Positions 47,218 to 62,400 of a stretch of DNA of 64,000 nt are shown one piece after another; the stretch's first letter is position 1; the number at the start of each line of letters is the position of its first letter. The stretch comes from Siphonodentalium dalli (Eukaryota > Mollusca > Scaphopoda > Gadilida > Siphonodentaliidae). The position numbers and the translations under genes were made by a program. Where the stretch lies: positions 8,643,784 to 8,707,783 of the forward strand of contig CP136066.1 in assembly GCA_032622095.1 (NCBI GenBank), written 5' to 3'. A model generated the notes under the pieces. It had not been told where the DNA came from and did no database searches. It saw only the letters and a program-made list of their open reading frames with translations.

Positions 47218-50121
47218 TACTGTTGGATGTCGATTCTCGATGTTTATGATGTTTGGTACTGTTGGATGTCGATTCTCGATGTTTATGATGTTTGGTACTG
47301 TTGGATGTCGATTCTCGATGTTTATGATGTTTGGTACTGTTGGATGTCGATTCTCGATGTTTATGATGTTTGGTACTGTTGGATGTCGATTCTCGTTGTT
47401 TATGATGTTCGGTACTGTTGGGTGTCGATTCTCGATGTTTATGATGTTTGGTACTGTTGGATGTCGATTCTCGATGTTTATGATGTTTGGTACTTGTTGG
47501 ATGTCGATTCTCGATGTTTATGATGTTTGGTACTGTTGGATGTCGATTCTCGATGTTTATGATGTTTGGTACTTGTTGGATGTCGATTCTCGATGTTTAT
47601 GATGTTTGGTACTGTTGGATGTCGATTCTCGATGTTTATGATGTTTGGTACTGTTGGATGTCGATTCTCGATGTTTATGATGTTTGGTACTTGTTGGATG
47701 TCGATTCTCGATGTATATGATGTTCGGTACTTGTTGGATGTCGATTCTCGATGTTTATGATGTTTGGTACTGTTGGATGTCGATTCTCGATGTTTATGAT
47801 GTTTGGTACTGTTGGATGTCGATTCTCGATGTTTATGATGTTTGGTACTTGTTGGATGTTGATTCTTGATGTTTATGATGTTTGGTACTTGTTGGATGTC
47901 GATTCTCGATGTTTATGATGTTTGGTACTGTTGGATGTCGATTCTCGATGTTTATGATGTTTGGTACTTGTTGGATGTTGATTCTTGATGTTTATGATGT
48001 TTGGTACTTGTTGGATGTCGATTCTCGATGTTTATGATGTTTGGTACTTGTTGGATGTCGATTCTCGATGTTTATGATATTTGGTACAGTTGGATGTCGA
48101 TTCTCGATGTTTATGATGTTTGTTACTGTTGGATGTCGATTCTCGATGTTTATGATGTTCGGTACTGTTGGATGTCGATTCTCGATGTTTATGATGTTTG
48201 GTACTGTTGGATGTCGATTCTCGATGTTTATGATGTTTGGTACTGGATGTCGATTCTCGATGTTTATGATGTTTGGTACTGGATGTCGATTCTCGATGTT
48301 TATGATGTTTGGTACTGTTGGATGTCGATTCTCGATGTTTATGATGCTTGGTACTGTTGGATGTCGATTCTCGATGTTTATGATGTTTGGTACTGTTGGA
48401 TGTCGATTCTCGATGTTTATGATGTTCGGTACTGTTGGATGTCGATTCTCGATGTTTATGATGTTTGGTACTGTTGAATGTCGATTCTCGATGTGTATGA
48501 TGTTTGGTACTTGTGGGATGTCGATTCTCGATGTTTATGATGTTTGGTACTGTTGGATGTCGATTCTCGATGTTTATGATGTTTGGTACTGTTGGATGTC
48601 GATTCTCGATGTTTATGATGTTCGGTACTGTTGGGTGTCGATTCTCGATGTTTATTATGTTTGGTACTGTTGGATGTCGATTCTCGATGTTTATGATGTT
48701 TGGTACTGTTGGATGTCGATTCTCGATGTGTATGATGTTTGGTAATGTTGGATGTCGATTCTCGATGTTTATGATGTTCGGTACTGCTGGATGTCGATTC
48801 TCGATGTTTATGATGTTTGGTACTGTTGGATGTCGATTCTCGATGTTTATGATGTTTGGTACTGTTGGATGTCGATTCTCGATGTTTATGATGTTTGGTA
48901 CTGTTGGATGTCGATTCTCGATGTTTATGATGTTCGGTACTGTTGGATGTCGATTCTCGATGTTTATAATGTTCGGTACTGTTGGATGTCGATTATCGAT
49001 GTTTATGATGTTTGGTACTGTTGGATGTCGATTCTCGATGTTTATGATGTTTGGTACTGTTGGATGTCGATTCTCGATGTTTATGATGTTTGGTACTGTT
49101 GGATGTCGATTCTCGATGTTTATGATGTCTGGTACTTGTTGGATGTCGATTCTCGATGTTTATGATGTTTGGTACTTGTTGGATGTCGATTCTCGATGTT
49201 TATGATGTTTGGTACTGTTGGATGTCGATTCTCGATGTTTATGATGTTTGGTACTGTTGGATGTCGATTCTCGATGTTTATGATGTTTGGTACTGTTGGA
49301 TGTCGATTCTCGAAGTTTATGATGTTTGGTACTGTTGGATGTCGATTCTCGACGTTTATGATGTTTGGTACTGTTGGATGTCGATTCTCGAAGTTTATGA
49401 TGTTTGGTACTGTTGGATGTCGATTCTCGATGTTTATGATGTTTGGTACTTGTTGGATGTCGATTCTCGATGTTTATGATGTTCGGTACTGTTGGATGTC
49501 GATTCTCGATGTTTATGATGTTTGGTACTTGTTGGATGTCGATTCTCGAAGTTTATGATGTTTGGTACTGTTGGATGTCGATACTCGATGTTTATGATGT
49601 TTGGTACTGTTGGATGTCGATTCTCGATGTTTATGATGTTTGGTACTGTTGGATGTCGATTCTCGATGTTTATGATGTTTGGTGATGTTTGGTACTGTTG
49701 GATGTCGATTCTCGATGTTTATGATGTTTGGTACTTGTTGGATGTCGATTCTCGATGTTTATGATGTTTGGTACTGTTGGATGTCGATTCTCGATGTTTA
49801 TGATGTTTGGTACTTGTTGGATGTCGATTCTCGATGTTTATGATGTTTGGTACTGTTGGATGTCGATTCTCGATGTTTATGATGTTTGGTACTGTTGGAT
49901 GTCGATTATCGATGTTTATGATGTTTGGTACTTGTTGGATGTCGATTCTCGATGTTTATGATGTTTGGTACTGTTGGATGTCGATTCTCGATGTTTATGA
50001 TGTTTGTACTTGTTGGATGTCGATTCTCGATGTTTATTATGTTTGGTACTTGTTGGATGTCGATTCTCGATGTTTATGATGTTTGGTACTGTTGGATGTC
50101 GATTCTCGATGTTTATGATGT

Positions 50122-53100
50122 TTGGTACTTGTTGGATGTCGATTCTCGATGTTTATGATGTTCGGTACTGTTGGATGTCGATTCTCGATGTTTATGATGT
50201 TTGGTACTGTTGGATGTCGATTCTCGATGTTTATGATGTTTGGTACTTGTTGGATGTCGATTCTCGATGTTTATGATGTTCGGTACTGTTGGATGTCGAT
50301 TCTCGATGTTTATGATGTTTGGTACTGTTGGATGTCGATTCTCGATGTTTATGATGTTTGGTACTGTTGGATGTCGATTCTCGATGTTTATGATGTTTGG
50401 TACTGTTGGATGTCGATTCTCGATGTTTATGATGTTCGGTACTGTTGGATGTCGATTCTCGATGTTTATGATGTTCGGTACTGTTGGATGTCGATTCTCG
50501 ATGTTTATGATGTTTGGTACTGTTGGATGTCGATTCTCGATGTTTATGATGTTTGGTACTTGTTGGATGTTGATTCTTGATGTTTATGATGTTTGGTACT
50601 TGTTGGATGTCGATTCTCGATGTTTATGATGTTTGGTACTTGTTGGATGTCGATTCTCGATGTTTATGATATTTGGTACAGTTGGATGTCGATTCTCGAT
50701 GTTTATGATGTTTGGAACTGTTGGATGTCGATTCTCGATGTTTATGATGTTCGGTACTGTTGGATGTCGATTCTCGATGTTTATGATGTTTGGTACTGGA
50801 TGTCGATTCTCGATGTTTATGATGTTTGGTACTGGATGTCGATTCTCGATGTTTATGATGTTTGGTACTGGATGTCGATTCTCGATGTTTATGATGTTTG
50901 GTACTGTTGGATGTCGATTCTCGATGTTTATGATGTTTGGTACTGTTGGATGTCGATTCTCGATGTTTATGATGTTTGGTACTGTTGGATGTCGATTCTC
51001 GATGTTTATGATGTTTGGTACTGTTGGATGTCGATTCTCGATGTTTATGATGTTCGGTACTGTTGGATGTCGATTATCGATGTTTATTATGTTTGGTACT
51101 GTTGGATGTCGATTCTCGATGTTTATGATGTTTGGTACTGTTGGATGTCGATTCTCGATGTGTATGATGTTTGGTAATGTTGGATGTCGATTCTCGATGT
51201 TTATGATGTTCGGTACTGTTGGATGTCGATTATCGATGTTTATTATGTTTGGTACTGTTGGATGTCGATTCTCGATGTTTATGATGTTTGGTACTGTTGG
51301 ATGTCGATTCTCGATGTGTATGATGTTTGGTAATGTTGGATGTCGATTCTCGATGTTTATGATGTTCGGTACTGCTGGATGTCGATTCTCGATGTTTATG
51401 ATGTTTGGTAATGTTGGATGTCGATTCACGATGTTTATGATGTTTGGTACTGTTGGATGTCGATTCTCGATGTTTATGATGTTCGGTACTGTTGGATGTC
51501 GATTCTCGATGTTTATAATGTTTGGTACTGTTGGATGTCGATTCTCGATGTTTATGATGTTCGGTACTGTTGGATGTCGATTCTCGACGTTTATGATGTT
51601 TGGTACTGTTGGATGTCGATTCTCGATGTTTATGATGTTTGGTACTGTTGGATGTCGATTCTCGATGTTTATGATGTTTGGTACTTGTTGGATGTCGATT
51701 CTCGATGTTTATGATGTTTGGTACTTGTTGGATGTCGATTCTCGATGTTTATGATGTTTGGTACTGTTGGATGTCGATTCTCGATGTTTATGATGTTTGG
51801 TACTGTTGGATGTCGATTCTCGATGTTTATGATGTTTGGTACTGTTGGATGTCGATTCTCGAAGTTTATGATGTTTGGTACTGTTGGATGTCGATTCTCG
51901 ACGTTTATGATGTTTGGTACTGTTGGATGTCGATTCTCGAAGTTTATGATGTTTGGTACTGTTGGATGTCGATTCTCGATGTTTATGATGTTTGGTACTT
52001 GTTGGATGTCGATTCTCGATGTTTATGATGTTCGGTACTGTTGGATGTCGATTCTCGATGTTTATAATGTTCGGTACTGTTGGATGTCGATTATCGATGT
52101 TTATGATGTTTGGTACTGTTGGATGTCGATTCTCGATGTTTATGATGTTTGGTACTGTTGGATGTCGATTCTCGATGTTTATGATGTTCGGTACTGTTGG
52201 ATGTCGATTCTCGATGTTTATGATGTTTGGTACTTGTTGGATGTCGATTCTCGAAGTTTATGATGTTTGGTACTGTTGGATGTCGATTCTCGATGTTTAT
52301 GATGTTTGGTACTGTTGGATGTCGATTCTCGATGTTTATGATGTTTGGTACTGTTGGATGTCGATTCTCGATGTTTATGATGTTTGGTGATGTTTGGTAC
52401 TGTTGGATGTCGATTCTCGATGTTTATGATGTTTGTTACTTGTTGGATGTCGATTCTCGATGTTTATGATGTTTGGTACTGTTGGATGTCGATTCTCGAT
52501 GTTTATGATGTTTGGTACTTGTTGGATGTCGATTCTCGATGTTTATGATGTTTGGTACTTGTTGGATGTCGATTCTCGATGTTTATGATGTTTGGTACTG
52601 TTGGATGTCGATTATCGATGTTTATGATGTTTGGTACTTGTTGGATGTCGATTCTCGATGTTTATGATGTTTGGTACTGTTGGATGTCTATTCTCGATGT
52701 TTATGATGTTTGGTACTGTTGGATGTCGATTCTTGATGTTTATGATGTTTGGTACTTGTTGGATGTCGATTCTCGATGTTTATGATGTTTGGTACTTGTT
52801 GGATGTCGATTCTCGATGTTTATGATGTTTGTACTTGTTGGATGTCGATTCTCGATGTTTATGATGTTTGGTACTTGTTGGATGTCGATTCTCGATGTTT
52901 ATGATGTTTGGTACTGTTGGATGTCGATTCTCGATGTTTATGATGTTTGGTACTTGTTGGATGTCGATTCTCGATGTTTATGATGTTCGGTACTGTTGGA
53001 TGTCGATTCTCGATGTTTATGATGTTTGGTACTGTTGGATGTCGATTCTCGATGTTTATGATGTTTGGTACTTGTTGGATGTCGATTCTCGATGTTTATG

Positions 53101-56100
53101 ATGTTCGGTACTGTTGGATGTCGATTCTCGATGTTTATGATGTTTGGTACTGTTGGATGTCGATTCTCGATGTTTATGATGTTTGGTACTGTTGGATGTC
53201 GATTCTCGATGTTTATGATGTTTGGTACTGTTGGATGTCGATTCTCGATGTTTATGATGTTCGGTACTGTTGGATGTCGATTCTCGATGTTTATGATGTT
53301 CGGTACTGTTGGATGTCGATTCTCGATGTTTATGATGTTTGGTACTGTTGGATGTCGATTCTCGATGTTTATGATGTTTGGTACTTGTTGGATGTTGATT
53401 CTTGATGTTTATGATGTTTGGTTCTTGTTGGATGTCGATTCTCGATGTTTATGATGTTTGGTACTTGTTGGATGTCGATTCTCGATGTTTATGATATTTG
53501 GTACAGTTGGATGTCGATTCTCGATGTTTATGATGTTTGGAACTGTTGGATGTCGATTCTCGATGTTTATGATGTTCGGTACTGTTGGATGTCGATTCTC
53601 GATGTTTATGATGTTTGGTACTGGATGTCGATTCTCGATGTTTATGATGTTTGGTACTGGATGTCGATTCTCGATGTTTATGATGTTTGGTACTGGATGT
53701 CGATTCTCGATGTTTATGATGTTTGGTACTGTTGGATGTCGATTCTCGATGTTTATGATGTTTGGTACTGTTGGATGTCGATTCTCGATGTTTATGATGT
53801 TTGGTACTGTTGGATGTCGATTCTCGATGTTTATGATGTTCGGTACTGTTGGATGTCGATTCTCGATGTTTATGATGTTTGGTACTGTTGAATGTCGATT
53901 CTCGATGTGTATGATGTTTGGTACTTGTGGGATGTCGATTCTCGATGTTTATGATGTTTGGTACTGTTGGATGTCGATTCTCGATGTTTATGATGTTTGG
54001 TACTGTTGGATGTCGATTCTCGATGTTTATGATGTTCGGTACTGTTGGATGTCGATTATCGATGTTTATTATGTTTGGTACTGTTGGATGTCGATTCTCG
54101 ATGTTTATGATGTTTGGTACTGTTGGATGTCGATTCTCGATGTGTATGATGTTTGGTAATGTTGGATGTCGATTCTCGATGTTTATGATGTTCGGTACTG
54201 CTGGATGTCGATTCTCGATGTTTATGATGTTTGGTAATGTTGGATGTCGATTCACGATGTTTATGATGTTTGGTACTGTTGGATGTCGATTCTCGATGTT
54301 TATGATGTTCGGTACTGTTGGATGTCGATTCTCGATGTTTATAATGTTCGGTACTGTTGGATGTCGATTATCGATGTTTATGATGTTTGGTACTGTTGAA
54401 TGTCGATTCTCGATGTTTATGATGTTTGGTACTGTTGGATGTCGATTCTCGATGTTTATGATGTTTGGTACTGTTGGATGTCGATTCTCGATGTTTATGA
54501 TGTTTGGTACTTGTTGGATGTCGATTCTCGATGTTTATGATGTTCGGTACTGTTGGATGTCGATTCTCGATGTTTATGATGTTTGGTACTGTTGGATGTC
54601 GATTCTCGATGTTTATGATGTTTGGTACTTGTTGGATGTCGATTCTCGATGTTTATGATGTTCGGTACTGTTGGATGTCGATTCTCGATGTTTATGATGT
54701 TTGGTACTGTTGGATGTCGATTCTCGATGTTTATGATGTTTGGTACTGTTGGATGTCGATTTTCGATGTTTATGATGTTTGGTACTGTTGGATGTCGATT
54801 CTCGATGTTTATGATGTTCGGTACTGTTGGATGTCGATTCTCGATGTTTATGATGTTCGGTACTGTTGGATGTCGATTCTCGATGTTTATGATGTTTGGT
54901 ACTGTTGGATGTCGATTCTCGATGTTTATGATGTTTGGTACTTGTTGGATGTTGATTCTTGATGTTTATGATGTTTGGTTCTTGTTGGATGTCGATTCTC
55001 GATGTGTATGATGTTTGGTACTTGTGGGATGTCGATTCTCGATGTTTACGATGTTTGGTACTGTTGGATGTCGATTCTCGATGTTTATGATGTTTGGTAC
55101 TGTTGGATGTCGATTCTCGATGTTTATGATGTTCGGTACTGTTGGATGTCGATTCTCGATGTTTATGATGTTTGGTACTGTTGGATGTCGATTCTCGATG
55201 TTTATGATGTTTGGTACTTGTTGGATGTCGATTCTCGATGTTTATGATGTTCGGTACTGTTGGATGTCGATTCTCGATGTTTATGATGTTTGGTACTGTT
55301 GGATGTCGATTCTCGATGTTTATGATGTTTGGTACTTGTTGGATGTCGATTCTCGATGTTTATGATGTTCGGTACTGTTGGATGTCGATTCTCGATGTTT
55401 ATGATGTTTGGTACTGTTGGATGTCGATTCTCGATGTTTATGATGTTTGGTACTGTTGGATGTCGATTCTCGATGTTTATGATGTTTGGTACTGTTGGAT
55501 GTCGATTCTCGATGTTTATGATGTTCGGTACTGTTGGATGTCGATTCTCGATGTTTATGATGTTCGGTACTGTTGGATGTCGATTCTCGATGTTTATGAT
55601 GTTTGGTACTGTTGGATGTCGATTCTCGATGTTTATGATGTTTGGTACTTGTTGGATGTTGATTCTTGATGTTTATGATGTTTGGTACTTGTTGGATGTC
55701 GATTCTCGATGTTTATGATGTTTGGTACTTGTTGGATGTCGATTCTCGATGTTTATGATATTTGGTACAGTTGGATGTCGATTCTCGATGTTTATGATGT
55801 TTGGAACTGTTGGATGTCGATTCTCGATGTTTATGATGTTCGGTACTGTTGGATGTCGATTCTCGATGTTTATGATGTTTGGTACTGGATGTCGATTCTC
55901 GATGTTTATGATGTTTGGTACTGGATGTCGATTCTCGATGTTTATGATGTTTGGTACTGGATGTCGATTCTCGATGTTTATGATGTTTGGTACTGTTGGA
56001 TGTCGATTCTCGATGTTTATGATGTTTGGTACTGTTGGATGTCGATTCTCGATGTTTATGATGTTTGGTACTGTTGGATGTCGATTCTCGATGTTTATGA

Positions 56101-59100
56101 TGTTTGGTACTGTTGGATGTCGATTCTCGATGTTTATGATGTTCGGTACTGTTGGATGTCGATTATCGATGTTTATTATGTTTGGTACTGTTGGATGTCG
56201 ATTCTCGATGTTTATGATGTTTGGTACTGTTGGATGTCGATTCTCGATGTGTATGATGTTTGGTAATGTTGGATGTCGATTCTCGATGTTTATGATGTTC
56301 GGTACTGTTGGATGTCGATTATCGATGTTTATTATGTTTGGTACTGTTGGATGTCGATTCTCGATGTTTATGATGTTTGGTACTGTTGGATGTCGATTCT
56401 CGATGTGTATGATGTTTGGTAATGTTGGATGTCGATTCTCGATGTTTATGATGTTCGGTACTGCTGGATGTCGATTCTCGATGTTTATGATGTTTGGTAA
56501 TGTTGGATGTCGATTCACGATGTTTATGATGTTTGGTACTGTTGGATGTCGATTCTCGATGTTTATGATGTTCGGTACTGTTGGATGTCGATTCTCGATG
56601 TTTATAATGTTTGGTACTGTTGGATGTCGATTCTCGATGTTTATGATGTTCGGTACTGTTGGATGTCGATTCTCGACGTTTATGATGTTTGGTACTGTTG
56701 GATGTCGATTCTCGATGTTTATGATGTTTGGTACTGTTGGATGTCGATTCTCGATGTTTATGATGTTTGGTACTTGTTGGATGTCGATTCTCGATGTTTA
56801 TGATGTTTGGTACTTGTTGGATGTCGATTCTCGATGTTTATGATGTTTGGTACTGTTGGATGTCGATTCTCGATGTTTATGATGTTTGGTACTGTTGGAT
56901 GTCGATTCTCGATGTTTATGATGTTTGGTACTGTTGGATGTCGATTCTCGAAGTTTATGATGTTTGGTACTGTTGGATGTCGATTCTCGACGTTTATGAT
57001 GTTTGGTACTGTTGGATGTCGATTCTCGAAGTTTATGATGTTTGGTACTGTTGGATGTCGATTCTCGATGTTTATGATGTTTGGTACTTGTTGGATGTCG
57101 ATTCTCGATGTTTATGATGTTCGGTACTGTTGGATGTCGATTCTCGATGTTTATAATGTTCGGTACTGTTGGATGTCGATTATCGATGTTTATGATGTTT
57201 GGTACTGTTGGATGTCGATTCTCGATGTTTATGATGTTTGGTACTGTTGGATGTCGATTCTCGATGTTTATGATGTTCGGTACTGTTGGATGTCGATTCT
57301 CGATGTTTATGATGTTTGGTACTTGCTGGATGTCGATTCTCGAAGTTTATGATGTTTGGTACTGTTGGATGTCGATTCTCGATGTTTATGATGTTTGGTA
57401 CTGTTGGATGTCGATTCTCGATGTTTATGATGTTTGGTACTGTTGGATGTCGATTCTCGATGTTTATGATGTTTGGTGATGTTTGGTACTGTTGGATGTC
57501 GATTCTCGATGTTTATGATGTTTGTTACTTGTTGGATGTCGATTCTCGATGTTTATGATGTTTGGTACTGTTGGATGTCGATTCTCGATGTTTATGATGT
57601 TTGGTACTTGTTGGATGTCGATTCTCGATGTTTATGATGTTTGGTACTGTTGGATGTCGATTCTCGATGTTTATGATGTTTGGTACTGTTGGATGTCGAT
57701 TATCGATGTTTATGATGTTTGGTACTTGTTGGATGTCGATTCTCGATGTTTATGATGTTTGGTACTGTTGGATGTCTATTCTCGATGTTTATGATGTTTG
57801 GTACTGTTGGATGTCGATTCTTGATGTTTATGATGTTTGGTACTTGTTGGATGTCGATTCTCGATGTTTATGATGTTTGGTACTTGTTGGATGTCGATTC
57901 TCGATGTTTATGATGTTTGTACTTGTTGGATGTCGATTCTCGATGTTTATGATGTTTGGTACTTGTTGGATGTCGATTCTCGATGTTTATGATGTTTGGT
58001 ACTGTTGGATGTCGATTCTCGATGTTTATGATGTTTGGTACTTGTTGGATGTCGATTCTCGATGTTTATGATGTTCGGTACTGTTGGATGTCGATTCTCG
58101 ATGTTTATGATGTTTGGTACTGTTGGATGTCGATTCTCGATGTTTATGATGTTTGGTACTTGTTGGATGTCGATTCTCGATGTTTATGATGTTCGGTACT
58201 GTTGGATGTCGATTCTCGATGTTTATGATGTTTGGTACTGTTGGATGTCGATTCTCGATGTTTATGATGTTTGGTACTGTTGGATGTCGATTCTCGATGT
58301 TTATGATGTTTGGTACTGTTGGATGTCGATTCTCGATGTTTATGATGTTCGGTACTGTTGGATGTCGATTCTCGATGTTTATGATGTTCGGTACTGTTGG
58401 ATGTCGATTCTCGATGTTTATGATGTTTGGTACTGTTGGATGTCGATTCTCGATGTTTATGATGTTTGGTACTTGTTGGATGTTGATTCTTGATGTTTAT
58501 GATGTTTGGTTCTTGTTGGATGTCGATTCTCGATGTTTATGATGTTTGGTACTTGTTGGATGTCGATTCTCGATGTTTATGATATTTGGTACAGTTGGAT
58601 GTCGATTCTCGATGTTTATGATGTTTGGAACTGTTGGATGTCGATTCTCGATGTTTATGATGTTCGGTACTGTTGGATGTCGATTCTCGATGTTTATGAT
58701 GTTTGGTACTGGATGTCGATTCTCGATGTTTATGATGTTTGGTACTGGATGTCGATTCTCGATGTTTATGATGTTTGGTACTGGATGTCGATTCTCGATG
58801 TTTATGATGTTTGGTACTGTTGGGTGTCGATTCTCGATGTTTATGATGTTTGGTACTGTTGGATGTCGATTCTCGATGTTTATGATGTTTGGTACTGTTG
58901 GATGTCGATTCTCGATGTTTATGATGTTCGGTACTGTTGGATGTCAATTCTCGATGTTTATGATGTTTGGTACTGTTGAATGTCGATTCTCGATGTGTAT
59001 GATGTTTGGTACTTGTGGGATGTCGATTCTCGATGTTTATGATGTTTGGTACTGTTGGATGTCGATTCTCGATGTTTATGATGTTTGGTACTGTTGGATG

Positions 59101-59480
59101 TCGATTCTCGATGTTTATGATGTTCGGTACTGTTGGATGTCGATTATCGATGTTTATTATGTTTGGTACTGTTGGATGTCGATTCTCGATGTTTATGATG
59201 TTTGGTACTGTTGGATGTCGATTCTCGATGTGTATGATGTTTGGTAATGTTGGATGTCGATTCTCGATGTTTATGATGTTCGGTACTGCTGGATGTCGAT
59301 TCTCGATGTTTATGATGTTTGGTAATGTTGGATGTCGATTCACGATGTTTATGATGTTTGGTACTGTTGGATGTCGATTCTCGATGTTTATGATGTTCGG
59401 TACTGTTGGATGTCGATTCTCGATGTTTATAATGTTCGGTACTGTTGGATGTCGATTATCGATGTTTATGATGTTTGGTA
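50122..59480. repeat. Satellite higher-order repeat of about 5,089 bp
   Basis: The succession of variant units from about 50,122 to 54,390 recurs from about 55,211 to 59,480 with an offset of 5,089 bp (5,088 bp after a one-base difference). The copies include three adjacent 36-bp units (about 50,791-50,870 and 55,880-55,960), the single 49-bp unit (52,382 and 57,471) and the GAAG/GACG/GAAG triplet (51,861 and 56,950). Within several kilobases I see only a few differences, such as TTGTTGG to TTGCTGG near 57,322. Shorter blocks of it recur again at offsets 2,942, 3,020 and 1,557 bp up to 63,700. Confidence 0.9.
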
Positions 59481-62400
59481 CTGTTGGATGTCGATTCTCG
59501 ATGTTTATGATGTTTGGTACTGTTGGATGTCGATTCACGATGTTTATGATGTTTGGTACTGTTGGATGTCGATTCTCGATGTTTATGATGTTCGGTACTG
59601 TTGGATGTCGATTCTCGATGTTTATAATGTTTGGTACTGTTGGATGTCGATTCTCGATGTTTATGATGTTCGGTACTGTTGGATGTCGATTCTCGACGTT
59701 TATGATGTTTGGTACTGTTGGATGTCGATTCTCGATGTTTATGATGTTTGGTACTGTTGGATGTCGATTCTCGATGTTTATGATGTTTGGTACTTGTTGG
59801 ATGTCGATTCTCGATGTTTATGATGTTTGGTACTTGTTGGATGTCGATTCTCGATGTTTATGATGTTTGGTACTGTTGGATGTCGATTCTCGATGTTTAT
59901 GATGTTTGGTACTGTTGGATGTCGATTCTCGATGTTTATGATGTTTGGTACTGTTGGATGTCGATTCTCGAAGTTTATGATGTTTGGTACTGTTGGATGT
60001 CGATTCTCGACGTTTATGATGTTTGGTACTGTTGGATGTCGATTCTCGAAGTTTATGATGTTTGGTACTGTTGGATGTCGATTCTCGATGTTTATGATGT
60101 TTGGTACTTGTTGGATGTCGATTCTCGATGTTTATGATGTTCGGTACTGTTGGATGTCGATTCTCGATGTTTATAATGTTCGGTACTGTTGGATGTCGAT
60201 TATCGATGTTTATGATGTTTGGTACTGTTGGATGTCGATTCTCGATGTTTATGATGTTTGGTACTGTTGGATGTCGATTCTCGATGTTTATGATGTTCGG
60301 TACTGTTGGATGTCGATTCTCGATGTTTATGATGTTTGGTACTTGTTGGATGTCGATTCTCGAAGTTTATGATGTTTGGTACTGTTGGATGTCGATTCTC
60401 GATGTTTATGATGTTTGGTACTGTTGGATGTCGATTCTCGATGTTTATGATGTTTGGTACTGTTGGATGTCGATTCTCGATGTTTATGATGTTTGGTGAT
60501 GTTTGGTACTGTTGGATGTCGATTCTCGATGTTTATGATGTTTGTTACTTGTTGGATGTCGATTCTCGATGTTTATGATGTTTGGTACTGTTGGATGTCG
60601 ATTCTCGATGTTTATGATGTTTGGTACTTGTTGGATGTCGATTCTCGATGTTTATGATGTTTGGTACTGTTGGATGTCGATTCTCGATGTTTATGATGTT
60701 TGGTACTGTTGGATGTCGATTATCGATGTTTATGATGTTTGGTACTTGTTGGATGTCGATTCTCGATGTTTATGATGTTTGGTACTGTTGGATGTCTATT
60801 CTCGATGTTTATGATGTTTGGTACTGTTGGATGTCGATTCTTGATGTTTATGATGTTTGGTACTTGTTGGATGTCGATTCTCGATGTTTATGATGTTTGG
60901 TACTTGTTGGATGTCGATTCTCGATGTTTATGATGTTTGTACTTGTTGGATGTCGATTCTCGATGTTTATGATGTTTGGTACTTGTTGGATGTCGATTCT
61001 CGATGTTTATGATGTTTGGTACTGTTGGATGTCGATTCTCGATGTTTATGATGTTTGGTACTTGTTGGATGTCGATTCTCGATGTTTATGATGTTCGGTA
61101 CTGTTGGATGTCGATTCTCGATGTTTATGATGTTTGGTACTGTTGGATGTCGATTCTCGATGTTTATGATGTTTGGTACTTGTTGGATGTCGATTCTCGA
61201 TGTTTATGATGTTCGGTACTGTTGGATGTCGATTCTCGATGTTTATGATGTTTGGTACTGTTGGATGTCGATTCTCGATGTTTATGATGTTTGGTACTGT
61301 TGGATGTCGATTCTCGATGTTTATGATGTTTGGTACTGTTGGATGTCGATTCTCGATGTTTATGATGTTTGGTACTGTTGGATGTCGATTCTCGATGTTT
61401 ATGATGTTTGGTACTTGTTGGATGTTGATTCTTGATGTTTATGATGTTTGGTTCTTGTTGGATGTCGATTCTCGATGTTTATGATGTTTGGTACTTGTTG
61501 GATGTCGATTCTCGATGTTTATGATATTTGGTACAGTTGGATGTCGATTCTCGATGTTTATGATGTTTGGAACTGTTGGATGTCGATTCTCGATGTTTAT
61601 GATGTTCGGTACTGTTGGATGTCGATTCTCGATGTTTATGATGTTTGGTACTGGATGTCGATTCTCGATGTTTATGATGTTTGGTACTGGATGTCGATTC
61701 TCGATGTTTATGATGTTTGGTACTGGATGTCGATTCTCGATGTTTATGATGTTTGGTACTGTTGGGTGTCGATTCTCGATGTTTATGATGTTTGGTACTG
61801 TTGGATGTCGATTCTCGATGTTTATGATGTTTGGTACTGTTGGATGTCGATTCTCGATGTTTATGATGTTCGGTACTGTTGGATGTCAATTCTCGATGTT
61901 TATGATGTTTGGTACTGTTGAATGTCGATTCTCGATGTGTATGATGTTTGGTACTTGTGGGATGTCGATTCTCGATGTTTATGATGTTTGGTACTGTTGG
62001 ATGTCGATTCTCGATGTTTATGATGTTTGGTACTGTTGGATGTCGATTCTCGATGTTTATGATGTTCGGTACTGTTGGATGTCGATTATCGATGTTTATT
62101 ATGTTTGGTACTGTTGGATGTCGATTCTCGATGTTTATGATGTTTGGTACTGTTGGATGTCGATTCTCGATGTGTATGATGTTTGGTAATGTTGGATGTC
62201 GATTCTCGATGTTTATGATGTTCGGTACTGCTGGATGTCGATTCTCGATGTTTATGATGTTTGGTAATGTTGGATGTCGATTCACGATGTTTATGATGTT
62301 TGGTACTGTTGGATGTCGATTCTCGATGTTTATGATGTTCGGTACTGTTGGATGTCGATTCTCGATGTTTATAATGTTCGGTACTGTTGGATGTCGATTA

